Counted from the first letter of the stretch, positions 41,115 to 54,142 are shown. The stretch is DNA of 64,000 nucleotides from Candidatus Methylopumilus turicensis (GCF_000953015.1 NZ_LN794158.1:1690989-1754988); one strand, 5' to 3'. Program-made: numbers and translations. Notes: generated by a model not told the origin, from the sequence alone.

Positions 41115-41891
41115 GTGTCTCAGCTTAAGATTTTTATTACTGGCGCCTCCAGTGGCATCGGGCAAGCACTTGCCGAACACTATGCCAAAGAAGGCGCCAT
41201 CCTTGGCTTAGCAGCACGACGAGCAGACCTCCTCACATCTCTTCAAAATTCATTACCCACAGAAACTTGTATTTACACGCTTGATGTACGAGATGCAGAA
41301 GCGTTAGACAAGGCTGCTCATGATTTTATGGCACGCTTTGGTGTCCCTGATATTGTGATTGCTAATGCTGGGGTCAGTGCGGGAACACTGACCGAAAATA
41401 GGGATGACATCCTGACATTTAAAGGCATTATCGACATTAATCTCTTAGGCATGGTGCATACTTTTCAGCCTTTTATTCATGCGATGAAACAGGCTAAAAA
41501 AGGCAGTTTAGTTGGTATTGCAAGCGTCGCTGGGGTGAGAGGACTGCCCGGTGCAGGTGCATACAGTGCATCCAAAGCCGCTGTCATTACCTACCTAGAA
41601 AGCCTGCGAGTTGAGTTAAGCTTAGATGACATTCATGTCACAACGATTGCACCAGGCTATATTAAAACCCCGATGACAGACATCAACCAATATTCCATGC
41701 CATTTTTAATGGCACCAGAGCGCGCAGCATTGAAATTTGCAAAGGCTATTGCAGGGAAAAAACGCTTCGTCGTAATTCCTTGGCAAATGGGCTGCTTAGC
41801 TAGGTTGATGAGATTTCTTCCGCCTTGGTTATGGGATTTAATCATGCGTAACGCGCCCCGAAAAGCACATGCTAATTGGGACTGGCTCTGA
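41115..41891 (+). CDS. Short-chain dehydrogenase/reductase
   Basis: Classical SDR of 258 residues with the NAD(P)-binding motif FITGASSGIGQALAEHY (near 7-23), NAGVSAGT, the catalytic Ser in GIASVAGVRGLPGAGAYSASKAAV and the YxxxK pair (Tyr and Lys in AYSASKA). The substrate is unknown. The start is GTG at 41115, 14 bp after dsbA. A C-terminal stretch FRPPW-like (MRFLPPWLWDLIMR) is hydrophobic and might associate with membrane. The stop overlaps the next start as TGATG. Confidence 0.88.
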   Translation: MSQLKIFITGASSGIGQALAEHYAKEGAILGLAARRADLLTSLQNSLPTETCIYTLDVRDAEALDKAAHDFMARFGVPDIVIANAGVSAGTLTENRDDILTFKGIIDINLLGMVHTFQPFIHAMKQAKKGSLVGIASVAGVRGLPGAGAYSASKAAVITYLESLRVELSLDDIHVTTIAPGYIKTPMTDINQYSMPFLMAPERAALKFAKAIAGKKRFVVIPWQMGCLARLMRFLPPWLWDLIMRNAPRKAHANWDWL

Positions 41892-42535
41892 TGGTTCACT
41901 TCTCCATTCATACCCTGCAATTTGCAGTAGAAATCATCGCTACTTTCGCATTTGCCCTCTCAGGGTTAATAGCAAGCATGAGAAAAAGAATGGACCTCGT
42001 TGGTCTTTGTATTGTGAGTGGCGTCTCTGCTTTTGGTGGCGGAACGTTAAGAGACATTCTGCTTGATCGACGCCCATTTTTTTGGGTAAGCCATTCTGCT
42101 TGGTTGTGGGTACTAATATTGACTTGTATTCTTGCCATGTTTTTTATGCGGGAACGTCATCTCACGTTCACAGAGAAAGCGATTCAAATTCCTGACGCAT
42201 TAGGTCTTGGCCTGTTTACTGCACTGGGCACACAAATCGCGTTGGATTTAAATATGCCGGCAATCGTCGCAGCCCTAATGGGCGTGATGACCGCAGTATT
42301 TGGGGGAGTGCTTCGTGATATTTGTTGTAACGAGATTCCCAAAGCATTTAATGACCATCAGCCATATGCACTCCTGGCATTCCTTGACGCTTGGATAGTG
42401 ATCAGCTTAAGTGCAATGGGCTTACAAGAGTGGTTTGTTTTAAGCTTGGCAGCGAGTATCACTACCATACTCAGGGGCCTTGCTATCCAGTTCAAATGGC
42501 AACTGCCTCACCACAGTCATATCAAAAAAAACTAG
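41891..42535 (+). CDS. TRIC-family (YadS/UPF0126) membrane protein
   Basis: Polytopic membrane protein of 214 residues with two tandem copies of the glycine-rich domain: LSGLIASMRKRMDLVGLCIV followed by AFGGGTLRDILLD, and later IVAALMGVMTAVFGGVLRDICC. This duplication and about seven membrane segments define the YadS/UPF0126 family, now grouped with TRIC trimeric cation channels. Substrate and physiological role here are unknown. The ATG at 41891 shares its A with the SDR stop, so the two are translationally coupled. Confidence 0.88.
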   Translation: MVHFSIHTLQFAVEIIATFAFALSGLIASMRKRMDLVGLCIVSGVSAFGGGTLRDILLDRRPFFWVSHSAWLWVLILTCILAMFFMRERHLTFTEKAIQIPDALGLGLFTALGTQIALDLNMPAIVAALMGVMTAVFGGVLRDICCNEIPKAFNDHQPYALLAFLDAWIVISLSAMGLQEWFVLSLAASITTILRGLAIQFKWQLPHHSHIKKN

Positions 42536-42544
42536 CGACTTGTT

Positions 42545-44071
42545 TCAAGGGTTTACTTTGCGTTGTTTCCACAATTCTAAGTACTGGTCCGATTGATTCA
42601 ACAGATCCTCATTCATTTCTTCATATTCATTAGCTGGCGGCAATTCCGCTTGTTTGCTAATGGCGGTGTATCCTAATCCTAATTTGCCACCTTCAATTTT
42701 AAATCCCACAAACTCCAAAATAGTGGGATACATATCAAAATGTAAGACATCTTCACGATTTTTAATAATGGGTTTCGTGGAAATAAATTCGTTAAAAATA
42801 TGGCGCACCTTTACTTTTTCTAGCTTTTCATACACTGGATTTTCCATGGCTAAATGGTCGCCCAAAATCACTACATTAGTGTCCCTAAAGTAATGATTGT
42901 GCCGCATAAACTGAACAAGCTCAGCAACCTGATTTGATGAGCATTCCACAATGCCATTAAAGTCCTTGATACCGTGCGCTTTACAATACTTTGAATAATG
43001 GCCATCTGGACCATGGGTATCGATTGTTGTAAATGTCAAATTGAAGGGTTTGTTTTGTGCGTGGAGCGCAATCAATTTTGCTTTGACGAGGACGAGTAAA
43101 TCATCATCATATAGCCCCCAGAAATTCATGTCTTTTTTCGTATGACGCCCTTTTAACTCCTCTCGTCCCAAGACTTCGTCATAGTGATGATCTTGAAAAA
43201 ATTTTCCTTTTCCCGAAAAGGCGAGGGCGTCACCGCCCATGTAAACATTGTAATAACCAGCGTTATGCAAAATATCCCCCAAACAAACAGCGTTTGGTAA
43301 AAACGATTTAATGTTTTCGCCCTGATCGTTACCATCATACAAACTCACACTTTTAAGCGGCAATCCGCACTGCGTTGAAGTGATTCCTGCAATTGTCCAA
43401 CCCGTGCCTGGCGCCTGTTTGTAGTGACTAAAACTGATTCCATTTAAATGATCTAGACTTGCAAGTAAGTTCTTCCCAAACATTTTCGGATCTTTATAAG
43501 TATCTTCCATACTTTCAACATAGATAAGCACCAAGTTTTTGGGCCTAATCACGTCAACCTTTACCTTTGCTGGATATACATAATGTGCAGCAAAGTAATC
43601 TTTACCAAATTGGTTGTGTACAAAGGCCGTCACCGAAAATTGCACACAAAAGTAGGTTGCGGATGCAATTAAGACATAGAGCGGCGCTCGATGATTGATG
43701 AACCAATAAAAAACTTTAACAACATGAATATTGGCGGCGCGTGCTGGACTAGTAAGCCAATGCGTGGATCCATGGGTAAGAAACAACGCGATGGACGACT
43801 CAATCAATACCAGCAGTAAAGATAATCCTGCTGGCAAAGCAATGCACCAAGTTAAGAAACTCTTGATTAAAGCCGTGTCAGTATCAACCAAACCATCCAT
43901 TCCAAACTGCGCATGGTAGAGGACTTGCTCTAATGATGGCTCGCCAAAATTGTCGGCAATCCAATAGGCGATGGCTGTTAAGAAAAAAGCCAACAAATAG
44001 GTGAGAAATCGAAGTAGCGCTCTTACCTGATGACGATGTCGATTATGGATTTGCTGAATGCGCGTTAGCAT
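42545..44071 (-). CDS. LtaS/MdoB-like phosphoglycerol transferase (sulfatase-fold membrane enzyme)
   Basis: 508-residue protein with about four N-terminal membrane segments followed by an extracytoplasmic sulfatase/alkaline-phosphatase-fold domain. Metal and nucleophile motifs are visible: IYVESMEDTY, the nucleophile Thr in PGTGWTIAGI, IDTHGPDGHYSKYC and VVILGDHLAM. These are the hallmarks of lipoteichoic acid synthase and OpgB/MdoB phosphoglycerol transferases. In a Gram-negative host it more likely decorates periplasmic glucans or another envelope glycan; the acceptor is unknown. It sits 21 bp after the glmS stop and may be cotranscribed with glmUS. Confidence 0.82.
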   Translation of the reverse strand: MLTRIQQIHNRHRHQVRALLRFLTYLLAFFLTAIAYWIADNFGEPSLEQVLYHAQFGMDGLVDTDTALIKSFLTWCIALPAGLSLLLVLIESSIALFLTHGSTHWLTSPARAANIHVVKVFYWFINHRAPLYVLIASATYFCVQFSVTAFVHNQFGKDYFAAHYVYPAKVKVDVIRPKNLVLIYVESMEDTYKDPKMFGKNLLASLDHLNGISFSHYKQAPGTGWTIAGITSTQCGLPLKSVSLYDGNDQGENIKSFLPNAVCLGDILHNAGYYNVYMGGDALAFSGKGKFFQDHHYDEVLGREELKGRHTKKDMNFWGLYDDDLLVLVKAKLIALHAQNKPFNLTFTTIDTHGPDGHYSKYCKAHGIKDFNGIVECSSNQVAELVQFMRHNHYFRDTNVVILGDHLAMENPVYEKLEKVKVRHIFNEFISTKPIIKNREDVLHFDMYPTILEFVGFKIEGGKLGLGYTAISKQAELPPANEYEEMNEDLLNQSDQYLELWKQRKVNP

Positions 44072-44092
44072 TTAGATAACAATGCCAAAGCG

Positions 44093-45925
44093 TTATTCAA
44101 CAGTCACTGATTTTGCTAAGTTGCGAGGCTTGTCTACATCCGTGCCTTTAAGCAAGGCCGCATGATATGCCAGCATTTGCACTGGGATCGTATGTAAAAT
44201 TGGAGAAAGCACACCCACATGGCGTGGGGTACGAATCACGTGAACCCCCTCACTTTCAGCAAAGTGACTGTCAGCATCCGCAAACACAAACAACTGACCA
44301 CCACGTGCCGCGACTTCTTGCATATTAGACTTCACCTTCTCGAGCAACGCATCATTCGGAGCAATCACAACGATAGGCATGTCGCTATCTACAAGCGCCA
44401 ATGGGCCATGTTTTAGCTCTCCGGCAGGGTAAGCCTCGGCATGAATGTAACTAATCTCTTTGAGCTTTAATGCGCCTTCTAGCGCAATCGGATAATGGAT
44501 ACCCCGACCCAAGAATAACGCATGGTGTTTATTAGCAAACGCTTTTGCCCATTCTCGAATTTGTGGCTCTAAGTTGAGTGCGTGTTGTACGCTCACCGCC
44601 AGCTGACGAAGTGCATTGAGATACTGCTGCTCTTGCGTCTTCTGAAGCAAACCACGTTGCTTTGCAAGCGTCGCGGCTAGCGTGAATAAAGCGACTAATT
44701 GTGTTGTAAATGCTTTGGTTGATGCCACGCCAATTTCAGCACCTGCGCGGGTATAAAAAACGAGGGCTGAAGCACGAGGGATAGCACTCTCTTGCACATT
44801 ACAAATGGCCAGTGTTAGATTTTGGCCTAATGACTTAGCGTGCTTTAACGCTTCCATCGTATCTAGTGTTTCACCGGATTGTGAAATGGTCACAATTAAC
44901 TGATTAGGATTTGGGACGGACTGGCGATAACGGTATTCACTCGCGATTTCTACACTCGTTGGTAGCTTCGCAATATCTTCAATCCAGTACTTCGCGGTCA
45001 GTGCTGCGTAGTAGCTAGTACCCGCAGCCAAGATCAGAATGCTGTCCACCTGATTAAAAATCTCTTCTGCCCCATCGCCAAAAAGCGCAGAGGAGAACTT
45101 GTTGTCATCAATTAAGGCTTCAATGGTGTCTGTTAATGCGCGTGGCTGCTCATGGATTTCTTTTTGCATGAAGTGCGAATAAGGACCAAGCTCCATTGAT
45201 GCTAAAGACACATCACTCATGTGCACCTTACGGGTGACGGTCTTACCATCCGCGCCAAATACGGTCACGCCGTCGCGACGAATTTCAGCTACATCGCCAT
45301 CTTCCAAATACATAACTTTGCGCGTGACTGACAACACTGCTGAGACGTCGGAAGCAATGAAGTTTTCACCGTCACCCAAACCAACCAGCAATGGGCAGCC
45401 AAATCGCGCTGTGATCATTGAGTTAGGCTCTTTCACTGAAATGACACTAATCGCAAAAGCACCTGTTAATTCCGCCACCGCCTTTTGAGTGGCAGCAAGC
45501 AAACCTAGGCCTTGGTTGTGATAATAGTGAATAAGATGGGCGATGACCTCTGTATCCGTCTGTGACTCAAACAAATAACCCAATTTTGCGAGACGGTCGC
45601 GCTGCTCATCGTGATTTTCAATAATGCCATTATGCACAACGGCAATTTCACCATTTGATACGTGTGGATGGGCGTTACTTTCTGTAACCCCACCGTGGGT
45701 TGCCCAGCGCGTGTGTCCAATCCCAAGCTCGCCACTGAGCTTCACCTCATTCGCTTTATCAGTCATTGCAGCAACACGTCCAACCGCGCGCACGCGCTCG
45801 ATAGAAGGTCCATTTAGCACCGCAATACCAGCTGAATCGTAGCCGCGATACTCGAGACGACTTAAGCCTTCAATCAGGGTTGAAACAATGTTTCTATTTG
45901 CAATAGCGCCGACAATGCCACACAT
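44093..45925 (-). CDS. glmS: Glucosamine-6-phosphate synthase (isomerising)
   Basis: First step of UDP-GlcNAc synthesis, using glutamine and fructose-6-phosphate. The 610-residue protein has the N-terminal nucleophile Cys of the glutaminase domain ([12 protein letters not shown]), [12 protein letters not shown] and two SIS domains ([17 protein letters not shown] and [33 protein letters not shown]), ending with [11 protein letters not shown]. It follows glmU by 24 bp, so the precursor pathway is encoded together. Confidence 0.97.
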   Translation of the reverse strand: MCGIVGAIANRNIVSTLIEGLSRLEYRGYDSAGIAVLNGPSIERVRAVGRVAAMTDKANEVKLSGELGIGHTRWATHGGVTESNAHPHVSNGEIAVVHNGIIENHDEQRDRLAKLGYLFESQTDTEVIAHLIHYYHNQGLGLLAATQKAVAELTGAFAISVISVKEPNSMITARFGCPLLVGLGDGENFIASDVSAVLSVTRKVMYLEDGDVAEIRRDGVTVFGADGKTVTRKVHMSDVSLASMELGPYSHFMQKEIHEQPRALTDTIEALIDDNKFSSALFGDGAEEIFNQVDSILILAAGTSYYAALTAKYWIEDIAKLPTSVEIASEYRYRQSVPNPNQLIVTISQSGETLDTMEALKHAKSLGQNLTLAICNVQESAIPRASALVFYTRAGAEIGVASTKAFTTQLVALFTLAATLAKQRGLLQKTQEQQYLNALRQLAVSVQHALNLEPQIREWAKAFANKHHALFLGRGIHYPIALEGALKLKEISYIHAEAYPAGELKHGPLALVDSDMPIVVIAPNDALLEKVKSNMQEVAARGGQLFVFADADSHFAESEGVHVIRTPRHVGVLSPILHTIPVQMLAYHAALLKGTDVDKPRNLAKSVTVE

Positions 45926-45949
45926 ATTTTTCTTTCTGAATAACTCTAA

Positions 45950-47317
45950 TTATTTTTTAACTGGACGTTTCCAGCTGGCAATGCTCTTTTGATCTTTTGC
46001 TCTGCAGAAGGTTAATTGGCCTGCAGGCGCATTCTTTGTTATGGTAGAGCCAGCTGCGATTGTAGCACCTTCACCAATCACGACAGGGGCAACTAACTGG
46101 GTGTCAGATCCAATAAATACATTGTCTTCTATGACAGTTCTATATTTATTCACACCATCATAATTGCAGGTAATCGTGCCTGCACCAACGTTGACGTTTT
46201 TACCGATTGTGGCATCACCAACATAGCTCAAATGATTTACTTTGGAACCGACACCTACTTGGCTATTTTTAACCTCAACGAAATTACCAATGTGGGCGGC
46301 ATCTGCTATCTCAGCACCTGGGCGTAATCGAGCATATGGTCCCAGCTTACAATCAGCCGCCACCTTTGCCTGATCAATGTGAGTGAATGCTGCAATATGC
46401 GTGCCCTTACCAATGCTGGCATCCTTAATCACGCAGTATGGTCCGATTTTCACTTGATCACCCAAGCTGACGAACCCCTCAAATACACATCCAACGTCAA
46501 TCTCAACATCTTTACCGACTGTTAATTCACCACGCACATCGATTCTCAACGGATCTGCTAGTGTTGCGCCTGCTTGCATGAGTGCTGACGCATTTCTCGT
46601 TTGATATACGCGCTCTAAACCAGCCAGATCTTCTTTTGAATTGACACCCTCGACCGAGGACTCATCGTCAGTGATTTCAGCTGCAACATTTAATCCGTCG
46701 TTGACTGCCATCGCGACAATGTCAGTCAAGTAGTATTCGGCCTGAGCGTTTTTATTACTAAGCTTTGATAACCAAGCCTTCAATTGAGTATTACTTACAG
46801 CAATGATGCCTGTGTTCACTTCTGTAATATCTCTTTGCTCTTTTGTTGCATCTCTATGCTCAACGATAGCTAAAATTTGGTTTTGAGCATCTCTTACAAT
46901 ACGTCCATACCCTGTCGGATTTTGTTTGTTCACAGTCAACAATCCCAGCGTATCCGTTTTATCAAGCAAAGCTAAACAGCTTTTTTGATCAAGTAAGGGG
47001 ACATCACCCAACAAAATAAGCGTTTTTCCATCATCATCTAAGTGCGGTACAGCCTGTAATACCGCATGACCTGTGCCTAGTTGTTCTTTTTGCTCAACCC
47101 ATGTGATTGTTTCGTGCGTCAACGCTTTAGGGACGGCATCACCACCATAACCATAAACCACCACCACCTTATTGGGAATGAGTTGCTTCGCTTTATCAAT
47201 CACATGTTGCAACAATGTCTTGCCGGCCAAGCGGTGCAAAACCTTAGGCATCAAGGACTGCATACGCGTCCCCTTGCCTGCTGCAAGTATCACTATGTTT
47301 AGATTTTTTGTACTCAT
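45950..47317 (-). CDS. glmU: Bifunctional UDP-GlcNAc pyrophosphorylase / GlcN-1-P acetyltransferase
   Basis: Catalyses the last two steps to UDP-GlcNAc. The 455-residue protein has the N-terminal pyrophosphorylase domain (VILAAGKGTRMQSLMPKVLH, GTGHAVLQAV, LLGDVPLL) and a left-handed beta-helix acetyltransferase domain with hexapeptide repeats (IGKGTHIAAFTHIDQA and beyond), including YARLRPGAEI and CNYDGVNKYRT. It lies downstream of the atp operon terminator and heads glmU-glmS. Confidence 0.96.
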   Translation of the reverse strand: MSTKNLNIVILAAGKGTRMQSLMPKVLHRLAGKTLLQHVIDKAKQLIPNKVVVVYGYGGDAVPKALTHETITWVEQKEQLGTGHAVLQAVPHLDDDGKTLILLGDVPLLDQKSCLALLDKTDTLGLLTVNKQNPTGYGRIVRDAQNQILAIVEHRDATKEQRDITEVNTGIIAVSNTQLKAWLSKLSNKNAQAEYYLTDIVAMAVNDGLNVAAEITDDESSVEGVNSKEDLAGLERVYQTRNASALMQAGATLADPLRIDVRGELTVGKDVEIDVGCVFEGFVSLGDQVKIGPYCVIKDASIGKGTHIAAFTHIDQAKVAADCKLGPYARLRPGAEIADAAHIGNFVEVKNSQVGVGSKVNHLSYVGDATIGKNVNVGAGTITCNYDGVNKYRTVIEDNVFIGSDTQLVAPVVIGEGATIAAGSTITKNAPAGQLTFCRAKDQKSIASWKRPVKK

Positions 47318-47382
47318 AATTAAATAATGACTGATGGTTTTGCTATATGGCTTTCATTGTAATGGAATCAGCCCCACATAAC

Positions 47383-47407
47383 AAAAAAGGCAGCCTAAGC
47401 CGCCTTT
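47383..47407 (-). terminator. Terminator of the atp operon
   Basis: On the minus strand aaaggcggc and gctgccttt form a 9-bp stem with one G-U pair, followed by a T run, 27 bp after the atpC stop. On the plus strand the same position would be an A-C mismatch, so the structure favours minus-strand transcription. Confidence 0.85.
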
Positions 47408-47433
47408 CTTTTATGCTATTAAAACAATGCTGT

Positions 47434-47856
47434 TTAGTGAGTTGTTTTACGTAACTTAGCAATTGCTTGTAGTTGAGCTAATGCCTCAACCAATTCGCTT
47501 TGTGCCAATGCGTAATTAACTTCGCTCGCATTACTCTTCAAGTTTTCTTCTGCTAGACGTTTAACTTCTAACGCCTTAGCTTCGTCTAAATCATGGCCCC
47601 GAATTGCTGTATCAGCAAGAACCGTGACTAAACCTGGTTGAACCTCAAGAATGCCGCCTGAAACAAAGATTAATTGTTCATCGCCTGCTGCTAATTTAAT
47701 ACGTAACGCACCTGGTTTAATACTTGTAAGCATAGGCGTGTGACGTGGATAAATACCAACTTCACCCATCAACGCAGGTGCGACAACGAATTCTGCCTCA
47801 CCTGAGAAGATAGATTCTTCAGCACTTACTACTTCGATTTGTATTGTTGTTGCCAT
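47434..47856 (-). CDS. atpC: ATP synthase F1 epsilon subunit
   Basis: Central-stalk subunit that couples rotation to catalysis and can inhibit ATP hydrolysis. The 140-residue protein has the N-terminal beta-sandwich ([40 protein letters not shown]) and the C-terminal helical hairpin ([17 protein letters not shown] to [10 protein letters not shown]). Last gene of atpIBEFHAGDC. Confidence 0.96.
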   Translation of the reverse strand: MATTIQIEVVSAEESIFSGEAEFVVAPALMGEVGIYPRHTPMLTSIKPGALRIKLAAGDEQLIFVSGGILEVQPGLVTVLADTAIRGHDLDEAKALEVKRLAEENLKSNASEVNYALAQSELVEALAQLQAIAKLRKTTH

Positions 47857-47904
47857 ATTAGTTACCTATTTGCTTTCTGTCTGTTTAGCTAGTTTTATAG
47901 CAAA

Positions 47905-49335
<1,431 letters not shown>

Positions 49336-49377
49336 CTATGCTTAATTCGATATTTATATTCGATATTGATGTCGTTA

Positions 49378-50247
49378 TTAACCCGATACCGCTGCCGCAC
49401 CACCAACGATTTCAGAAATTTCTTTCGTAATCGCTGCTTGACGCGCTTTGTTATAAACCAGTTTCAATTCGCCAATCACAGTCTTTGCATTATCAGACGC
49501 TGCTTTCATCGCAACCATACGAGCACTTTGCTCAGATGCCATGTTTTCAGCTACTGCTTGATAAATGACTGATTCAACATAACGAACCATCAAATCATCA
49601 ATCACCACTTGCGCATCAGGCTCGTAGATGTAATCCCAATGACCTTTTGGTGCACCAAGGTTTTCACCTGAAAGTGGTAGTAGTAGCTCTAATTTCGTTT
49701 CTTGTTTCATTGCGTTAATGAATTTGTTGTATACAACATACAACTGATCAATTTCGCCAGCAACGTAAGCATCTAACATCACTTTAATTGGGCCGATAAG
49801 TTTTTCCATCTGCGGTGCATCGCCCAAACCAATCATTTGTGACTTCACATTTGCACTGATTCGGTTCATCAGGCCTAAGCCCTTATTGCCGATTGCACAT
49901 ACTTGTACAGACAGATTTTCAGCTTCCCAAGCTTGCATTTGATTCACTGCAACGCGTAACACGTTAGTGTTTAAGCCACCGCACAAGCCTTTATCTGATG
50001 TGACAACGATCACACCGACGTTTTTAACGCCTTCACGTTTCACTAGAAATGGGTGCTTGTACTCAGGCTCAGCATGAGACATGTGCGCCGCAACATTGCG
50101 AATCTTTTCTGCGTATGGACGGGCAGCGCGCATACGTTCCTGCGCTTTACGCATTTTCGATGCCGCCACCATTTCCATGGCCTTAGTGATCTTACGTGTA
50201 TTTTCTACACTTTTGATCTTGGTTCTAATTTCCTTACTACCAGCCAT
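49378..50247 (-). CDS. atpG: ATP synthase F1 gamma subunit
   Basis: Rotor shaft inside the alpha3beta3 ring. The 289-residue protein begins with the conserved helix [22 protein letters not shown] (shown by its first part) and has [15 protein letters not shown], and the C-terminal helix with [17 protein letters not shown] and [19 protein letters not shown]. Lies between atpA and atpD in the expected order. Confidence 0.97.
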   Translation of the reverse strand: MAGSKEIRTKIKSVENTRKITKAMEMVAASKMRKAQERMRAARPYAEKIRNVAAHMSHAEPEYKHPFLVKREGVKNVGVIVVTSDKGLCGGLNTNVLRVAVNQMQAWEAENLSVQVCAIGNKGLGLMNRISANVKSQMIGLGDAPQMEKLIGPIKVMLDAYVAGEIDQLYVVYNKFINAMKQETKLELLLPLSGENLGAPKGHWDYIYEPDAQVVIDDLMVRYVESVIYQAVAENMASEQSARMVAMKAASDNAKTVIGELKLVYNKARQAAITKEISEIVGGAAAVSG

Positions 50248-50272
50248 TATTTAGCTCCAGCTTGAGTACGAA

Positions 50273-51814
50273 TTAATAAGCGCTATTTGCTTTGAAATCT
50301 TCAATAGCTGATGTCAATTCTTTGTCATCTTCTTTTGATAGATCTAAAGTTGCTTCAATACGCTCTACCAAGCCCTTGTATTTAGCTTTAATGAATGCGT
50401 GCAATGCAGATTCAAAGGCTAATACTTTAGTCACTGGCACATCGTCCAAGTAACCCTTGTTCGCTGCTTGCAAGCTGATTGCCATTTCTGAAACAGAAAG
50501 TGGCAAGTATTGTGCTTGCTTCATCAACTCGGTTACCAAACGACCGCGTTCAAGTTGCTTACGTGTTGCTTCGTCCAAATCTGAAGCGAACTGAGCAAAC
50601 GCCGCCAATTCACGGTATTGCGCAAGTGCCAAACGAACACCGCCGCCAAGCTTCTTAACAACCTTAGTTTGCGCAGCACCACCAACGCGAGACACTGAAA
50701 TACCAGCGTTAATCGCAGGACGGATACCAGCGTTGAACAAGTCTGTTTCCAAGAAGATCTGACCGTCGGTAATTGAAATTACGTTAGTGGGAACGAATGC
50801 AGAAACGTCACCAGCTTGTGTTTCAATGATCGGCAATGCAGTCAATGAACCTGTTTTACCCTTAACTTCACCATTAGTGAATTTTTCTACGTACTCTTCG
50901 TTTACACGCGCTGCACGCTCTAACAAACGTGAGTGGAGATAGAACACATCACCTGGATAAGCTTCACGGCCTGGTGGACGGCGTAGTAATAGAGAGATTT
51001 GACGGTAAGCGATCGCTTGTTTTGTCAAATCATCATAGATGATCAATGCGTCTTGACCACGGTCACGGAAATATTCACCCATCGTACAACCTGAGTACGG
51101 AGCAATAAATTGCAACGCTGCAGAGTCAGATGCTGAAGCCGCAACAATAATCGTGTACTCCATCGCACCGTATTGTTCAAGTTTACGTACCACGTTAGCA
51201 ATCGTTGAAGCCTTTTGGCCAACCGCTACGTAGATACAGGTCATGTTTTGACCTTTTTGATTGATGATCGCATCAATTGCAACTGCTGTCTTACCAGTTT
51301 GACGGTCACCAATAATTAATTCACGTTGACCGCGGCCAACTGGCACCATTGAGTCAATCGCTTTAATACCAGTTTGAACTGGTTGTGAAACTGATTTACG
51401 TGCAATAACGCCTGGCGCAACTTTTTCAATTTTGTCAGTCATTTTAGCGTTGATTGGGCCCTTGCCGTCGATTGGACGACCTAGCGCATCAACCACACGA
51501 CCGATAAGTTCTGGACCTACTGGCACTTCCAAAATACGACCTGTACATTTACATACGTCGCCTTCTGTAATGTGTTCGTAATCACCAAGAACAACGGCAC
51601 CTACTGAGTCACGCTCAAGGTTTAACGCTAAACCGAATGTGTTGCCTGGGAACTCGATCATTTCACCGGCCATTACATTTGATAGGCCGTGAATACGAAC
51701 AATACCGTCCGTAACTGAAACAACTGTACCTTGAGTACGCGCTTCAGCAGTCGTAGAGAAATTCTCCAATCGACTTTTAATCAGTTCACTGATTTCTGAT
51801 GTTGATAACTGCAT
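50273..51814 (-). CDS. atpA: ATP synthase F1 alpha subunit
   Basis: Non-catalytic nucleotide-binding subunit of F1. The 513-residue protein has the P loop [15 protein letters not shown] (near 170-180), [14 protein letters not shown], the conserved Arg finger region [13 protein letters not shown] and the C-terminal helical domain. Length and the start [19 protein letters not shown] match the betaproteobacterial family. Confidence 0.97.
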   Translation of the reverse strand: MQLSTSEISELIKSRLENFSTTAEARTQGTVVSVTDGIVRIHGLSNVMAGEMIEFPGNTFGLALNLERDSVGAVVLGDYEHITEGDVCKCTGRILEVPVGPELIGRVVDALGRPIDGKGPINAKMTDKIEKVAPGVIARKSVSQPVQTGIKAIDSMVPVGRGQRELIIGDRQTGKTAVAIDAIINQKGQNMTCIYVAVGQKASTIANVVRKLEQYGAMEYTIIVAASASDSAALQFIAPYSGCTMGEYFRDRGQDALIIYDDLTKQAIAYRQISLLLRRPPGREAYPGDVFYLHSRLLERAARVNEEYVEKFTNGEVKGKTGSLTALPIIETQAGDVSAFVPTNVISITDGQIFLETDLFNAGIRPAINAGISVSRVGGAAQTKVVKKLGGGVRLALAQYRELAAFAQFASDLDEATRKQLERGRLVTELMKQAQYLPLSVSEMAISLQAANKGYLDDVPVTKVLAFESALHAFIKAKYKGLVERIEATLDLSKEDDKELTSAIEDFKANSAY

Positions 51815-51856
51815 TTTTATGTCTCCTGACCTATGATGGTCTAAACTTTTAAGTGT

Positions 51857-52393
51857 CTAACCTTTAAGCGTGTATGCAAGTGACTGTAATTGGCCGCGTA
51901 CTGATGCATCGATCACTGTATCGCCAACTACAATTTTGATCCCACCAATTAATTCAGGATCCAATTTCACTTGAGCTTCAATTTTTTTACCAAACTTCGC
52001 TTCAAGTTGCTTCACTAATGCACTTACTTGCGCGTCGGTTGGTTTTGCAGCCGCTGTTAATTCAGCCTCTAGCGTACCTTCATCGAGTGCTTTTAATTCC
52101 TCAAACGCTGCCACAATGTCGGCAACAATGACGAGTCGATCATTCTCAACAAGTAACTTCACCAAATTCACTGCCGCATCACTTAACTTACCATCAAAAA
52201 TGGTAAGCATTGCACGCTCAAGTTCACTTGAAGGTAATTTTGGGTCGTCGATTAGCGCTTTTACTTGTGCGTTATCAGAAACCGCACCAATGAAAGCCAA
52301 TTCTTCAGACCATTTAGCTAGCGCTTTTTTTTCCTTAGCCAAGCGGAAAACCGCTGTGGCATAAGGTCTTGCTATCGTTATCGCTTCAGCCAT
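51857..52393 (-). CDS. atpH: ATP synthase F1 delta subunit
   Basis: Peripheral-stalk connector between F1 and the b dimer (OSCP homologue). The 178-residue helical protein starts AEAITIARPYATAVFRLAKE, has LVENDRLVIVADIVAAFEEL, and the C-terminal beta hairpin VKLDPELIGGIKIVVGDTVIDASVRGQLQ (given here in its first and last parts). Lies between atpF and atpA. Confidence 0.95.
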   Translation of the reverse strand: MAEAITIARPYATAVFRLAKEKKALAKWSEELAFIGAVSDNAQVKALIDDPKLPSSELERAMLTIFDGKLSDAAVNLVKLLVENDRLVIVADIVAAFEELKALDEGTLEAELTAAAKPTDAQVSALVKQLEAKFGKKIEAQVKLDPELIGGIKIVVGDTVIDASVRGQLQSLAYTLKG

Positions 52394-52409
52394 GATTTAC
52401 CAAGGCCTC

Positions 52410-52880
52410 CTAAAGCTCTTTAGCGATTGCAGTTAAAATCTCTGCGTGCGCTTTAGCGTCAATTTCTTTACGCAAGATTTTTTCAGCACCAGCGATAGCT
52501 AACGTCGACACTTGTTGACGTAGCCCTTCTTTAGCGCGGTTAATCTCTTGCTCGATTTCAGCTTTTGCACCAGTGATAATGCGATCGCCTTCAGCTTTAG
52601 CTGTGCCCTTAGCATCTTCAACGATTTGTGTTGCACGCTTTTCAGCAAGCGCCAAAATCTCAGATGCTTTTACCTTAGCTTCAGCTAGTGCTTCAGAAGC
52701 ACGCTTAGAAGACTGCTCTAATTCAGCGCGGCCTTTTTCACCCGCAGCCAAACCATCAGCAATTTCTTTTTGACGTGTTTCGATTGCATTTAGCAAAGGT
52801 GGCCACACAAATTTCATGGTGAACACGATGAGCACAAAGAATGCAATCGCTTGTGCTACCAGTGTAAAGTTAATATCCAT
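52410..52880 (-). CDS. atpF: ATP synthase Fo b subunit
   Basis: Peripheral stalk. The 156-residue protein has one N-terminal membrane helix ([20 protein letters not shown]) followed by a long charged helix with many Ala, Glu and Lys residues that forms the dimeric coiled coil, ending near [16 protein letters not shown]. Length matches E. coli b (156). Confidence 0.96.
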   Translation of the reverse strand: MDINFTLVAQAIAFFVLIVFTMKFVWPPLLNAIETRQKEIADGLAAGEKGRAELEQSSKRASEALAEAKVKASEILALAEKRATQIVEDAKGTAKAEGDRIITGAKAEIEQEINRAKEGLRQQVSTLAIAGAEKILRKEIDAKAHAEILTAIAKEL

Positions 52881-52926
52881 TTTTGCTCCCAGACTCCAGT
52901 TAAGCTAATTTATTTAATTTGTTAGC

Positions 52927-53235
<309 letters not shown>

Positions 53236-53295
53236 CTACTACTATTACTAACTCTATTACCAACTAAATTACAAACCTACTATAAAAAAAAACTA

Positions 53296-54111
53296 TTAAT
53301 GACTTTCTTGTGCCATTGCTAAGTAAACAACAGTGAGCATCATGAAAATGAATGCTTGTAACGCAACAATCAGAATGTGGAAAATTGACCATCCTGCACC
53401 TAAAATTGCACCAGCGATTGTGCCCGTTACACCTGTAGCTGCCCACAAGCCCAATAACAAGAAAATAACCTCACCAGCATACATGTTGCCGAAAAGTCGC
53501 AATGAATGTGAAAGTGGTTTTGAGACGTACTCAATGAGGTTGAATAAAAAGTTCGCTGGCCAAACAAAAGGACTCGTACCGAAAGGTGAACAGAACAACT
53601 CATGAATCCAGCCGCCAAGACCCTTTGCTTTAATTGCAAAGAAGATCATTAAGAACCAAACAGTCAGCGCTAGCGCGAATGTTGTATTGATGTCCGAAGT
53701 AGGAACCGAACGCCAGAATGTATGTTCGCCACCAATAGGCTCAACAATGTATTTTGCAACAATATCAATAGGTAAGAAATCCATCGCATTCATCATCAAA
53801 ACCCAAACAAATACGGTTAATGCTGCTGGAGCGATAAAGGTATGTCGGTTACCGTGATAAATATTTTTAACTTGGTCATCAACAAAATCAAATACCAACT
53901 CTATAAATGCTTGTCTTTTTGTTGGAACGCCGGCAGTTGCGCCGCGAGCCACCCACCAGATTAAGCCAATTGCAATCATTCCCAATGCCACTGACATGAC
54001 TAGCGTATCAATGTGCAAAGACCAGAACGAACCATTGCCAATAGAGAGACTATTAAACGACAGATGGTGCTCAATGTAGCCAGATGGAGTTAATGCGTGT
54101 TCAGTTGCCAT
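53296..54111 (-). CDS. atpB: ATP synthase Fo a subunit
   Basis: Stator channel that conducts protons to the c ring. The 271-residue protein has five to six membrane segments and the key helix containing the essential Arg, [22 protein letters not shown]. Also present are [13 protein letters not shown] [11 protein letters not shown] and the C-terminal [21 protein letters not shown]. Lies between atpI and atpE. Confidence 0.96.
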   Translation of the reverse strand: MATEHALTPSGYIEHHLSFNSLSIGNGSFWSLHIDTLVMSVALGMIAIGLIWWVARGATAGVPTKRQAFIELVFDFVDDQVKNIYHGNRHTFIAPAALTVFVWVLMMNAMDFLPIDIVAKYIVEPIGGEHTFWRSVPTSDINTTFALALTVWFLMIFFAIKAKGLGGWIHELFCSPFGTSPFVWPANFLFNLIEYVSKPLSHSLRLFGNMYAGEVIFLLLGLWAATGVTGTIAGAILGAGWSIFHILIVALQAFIFMMLTVVYLAMAQESH

Positions 54112-54142
54112 AAATCAAACCCTTAATAACTTGCGTCTATCT

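Noticed and set aside
44230..44246. Partial parS-like stretch (tcacgtgaa) inside glmS
   Set aside because: Only the central bases match; the outer TGTT and AACA are missing, and it lies far from the two perfect sites.
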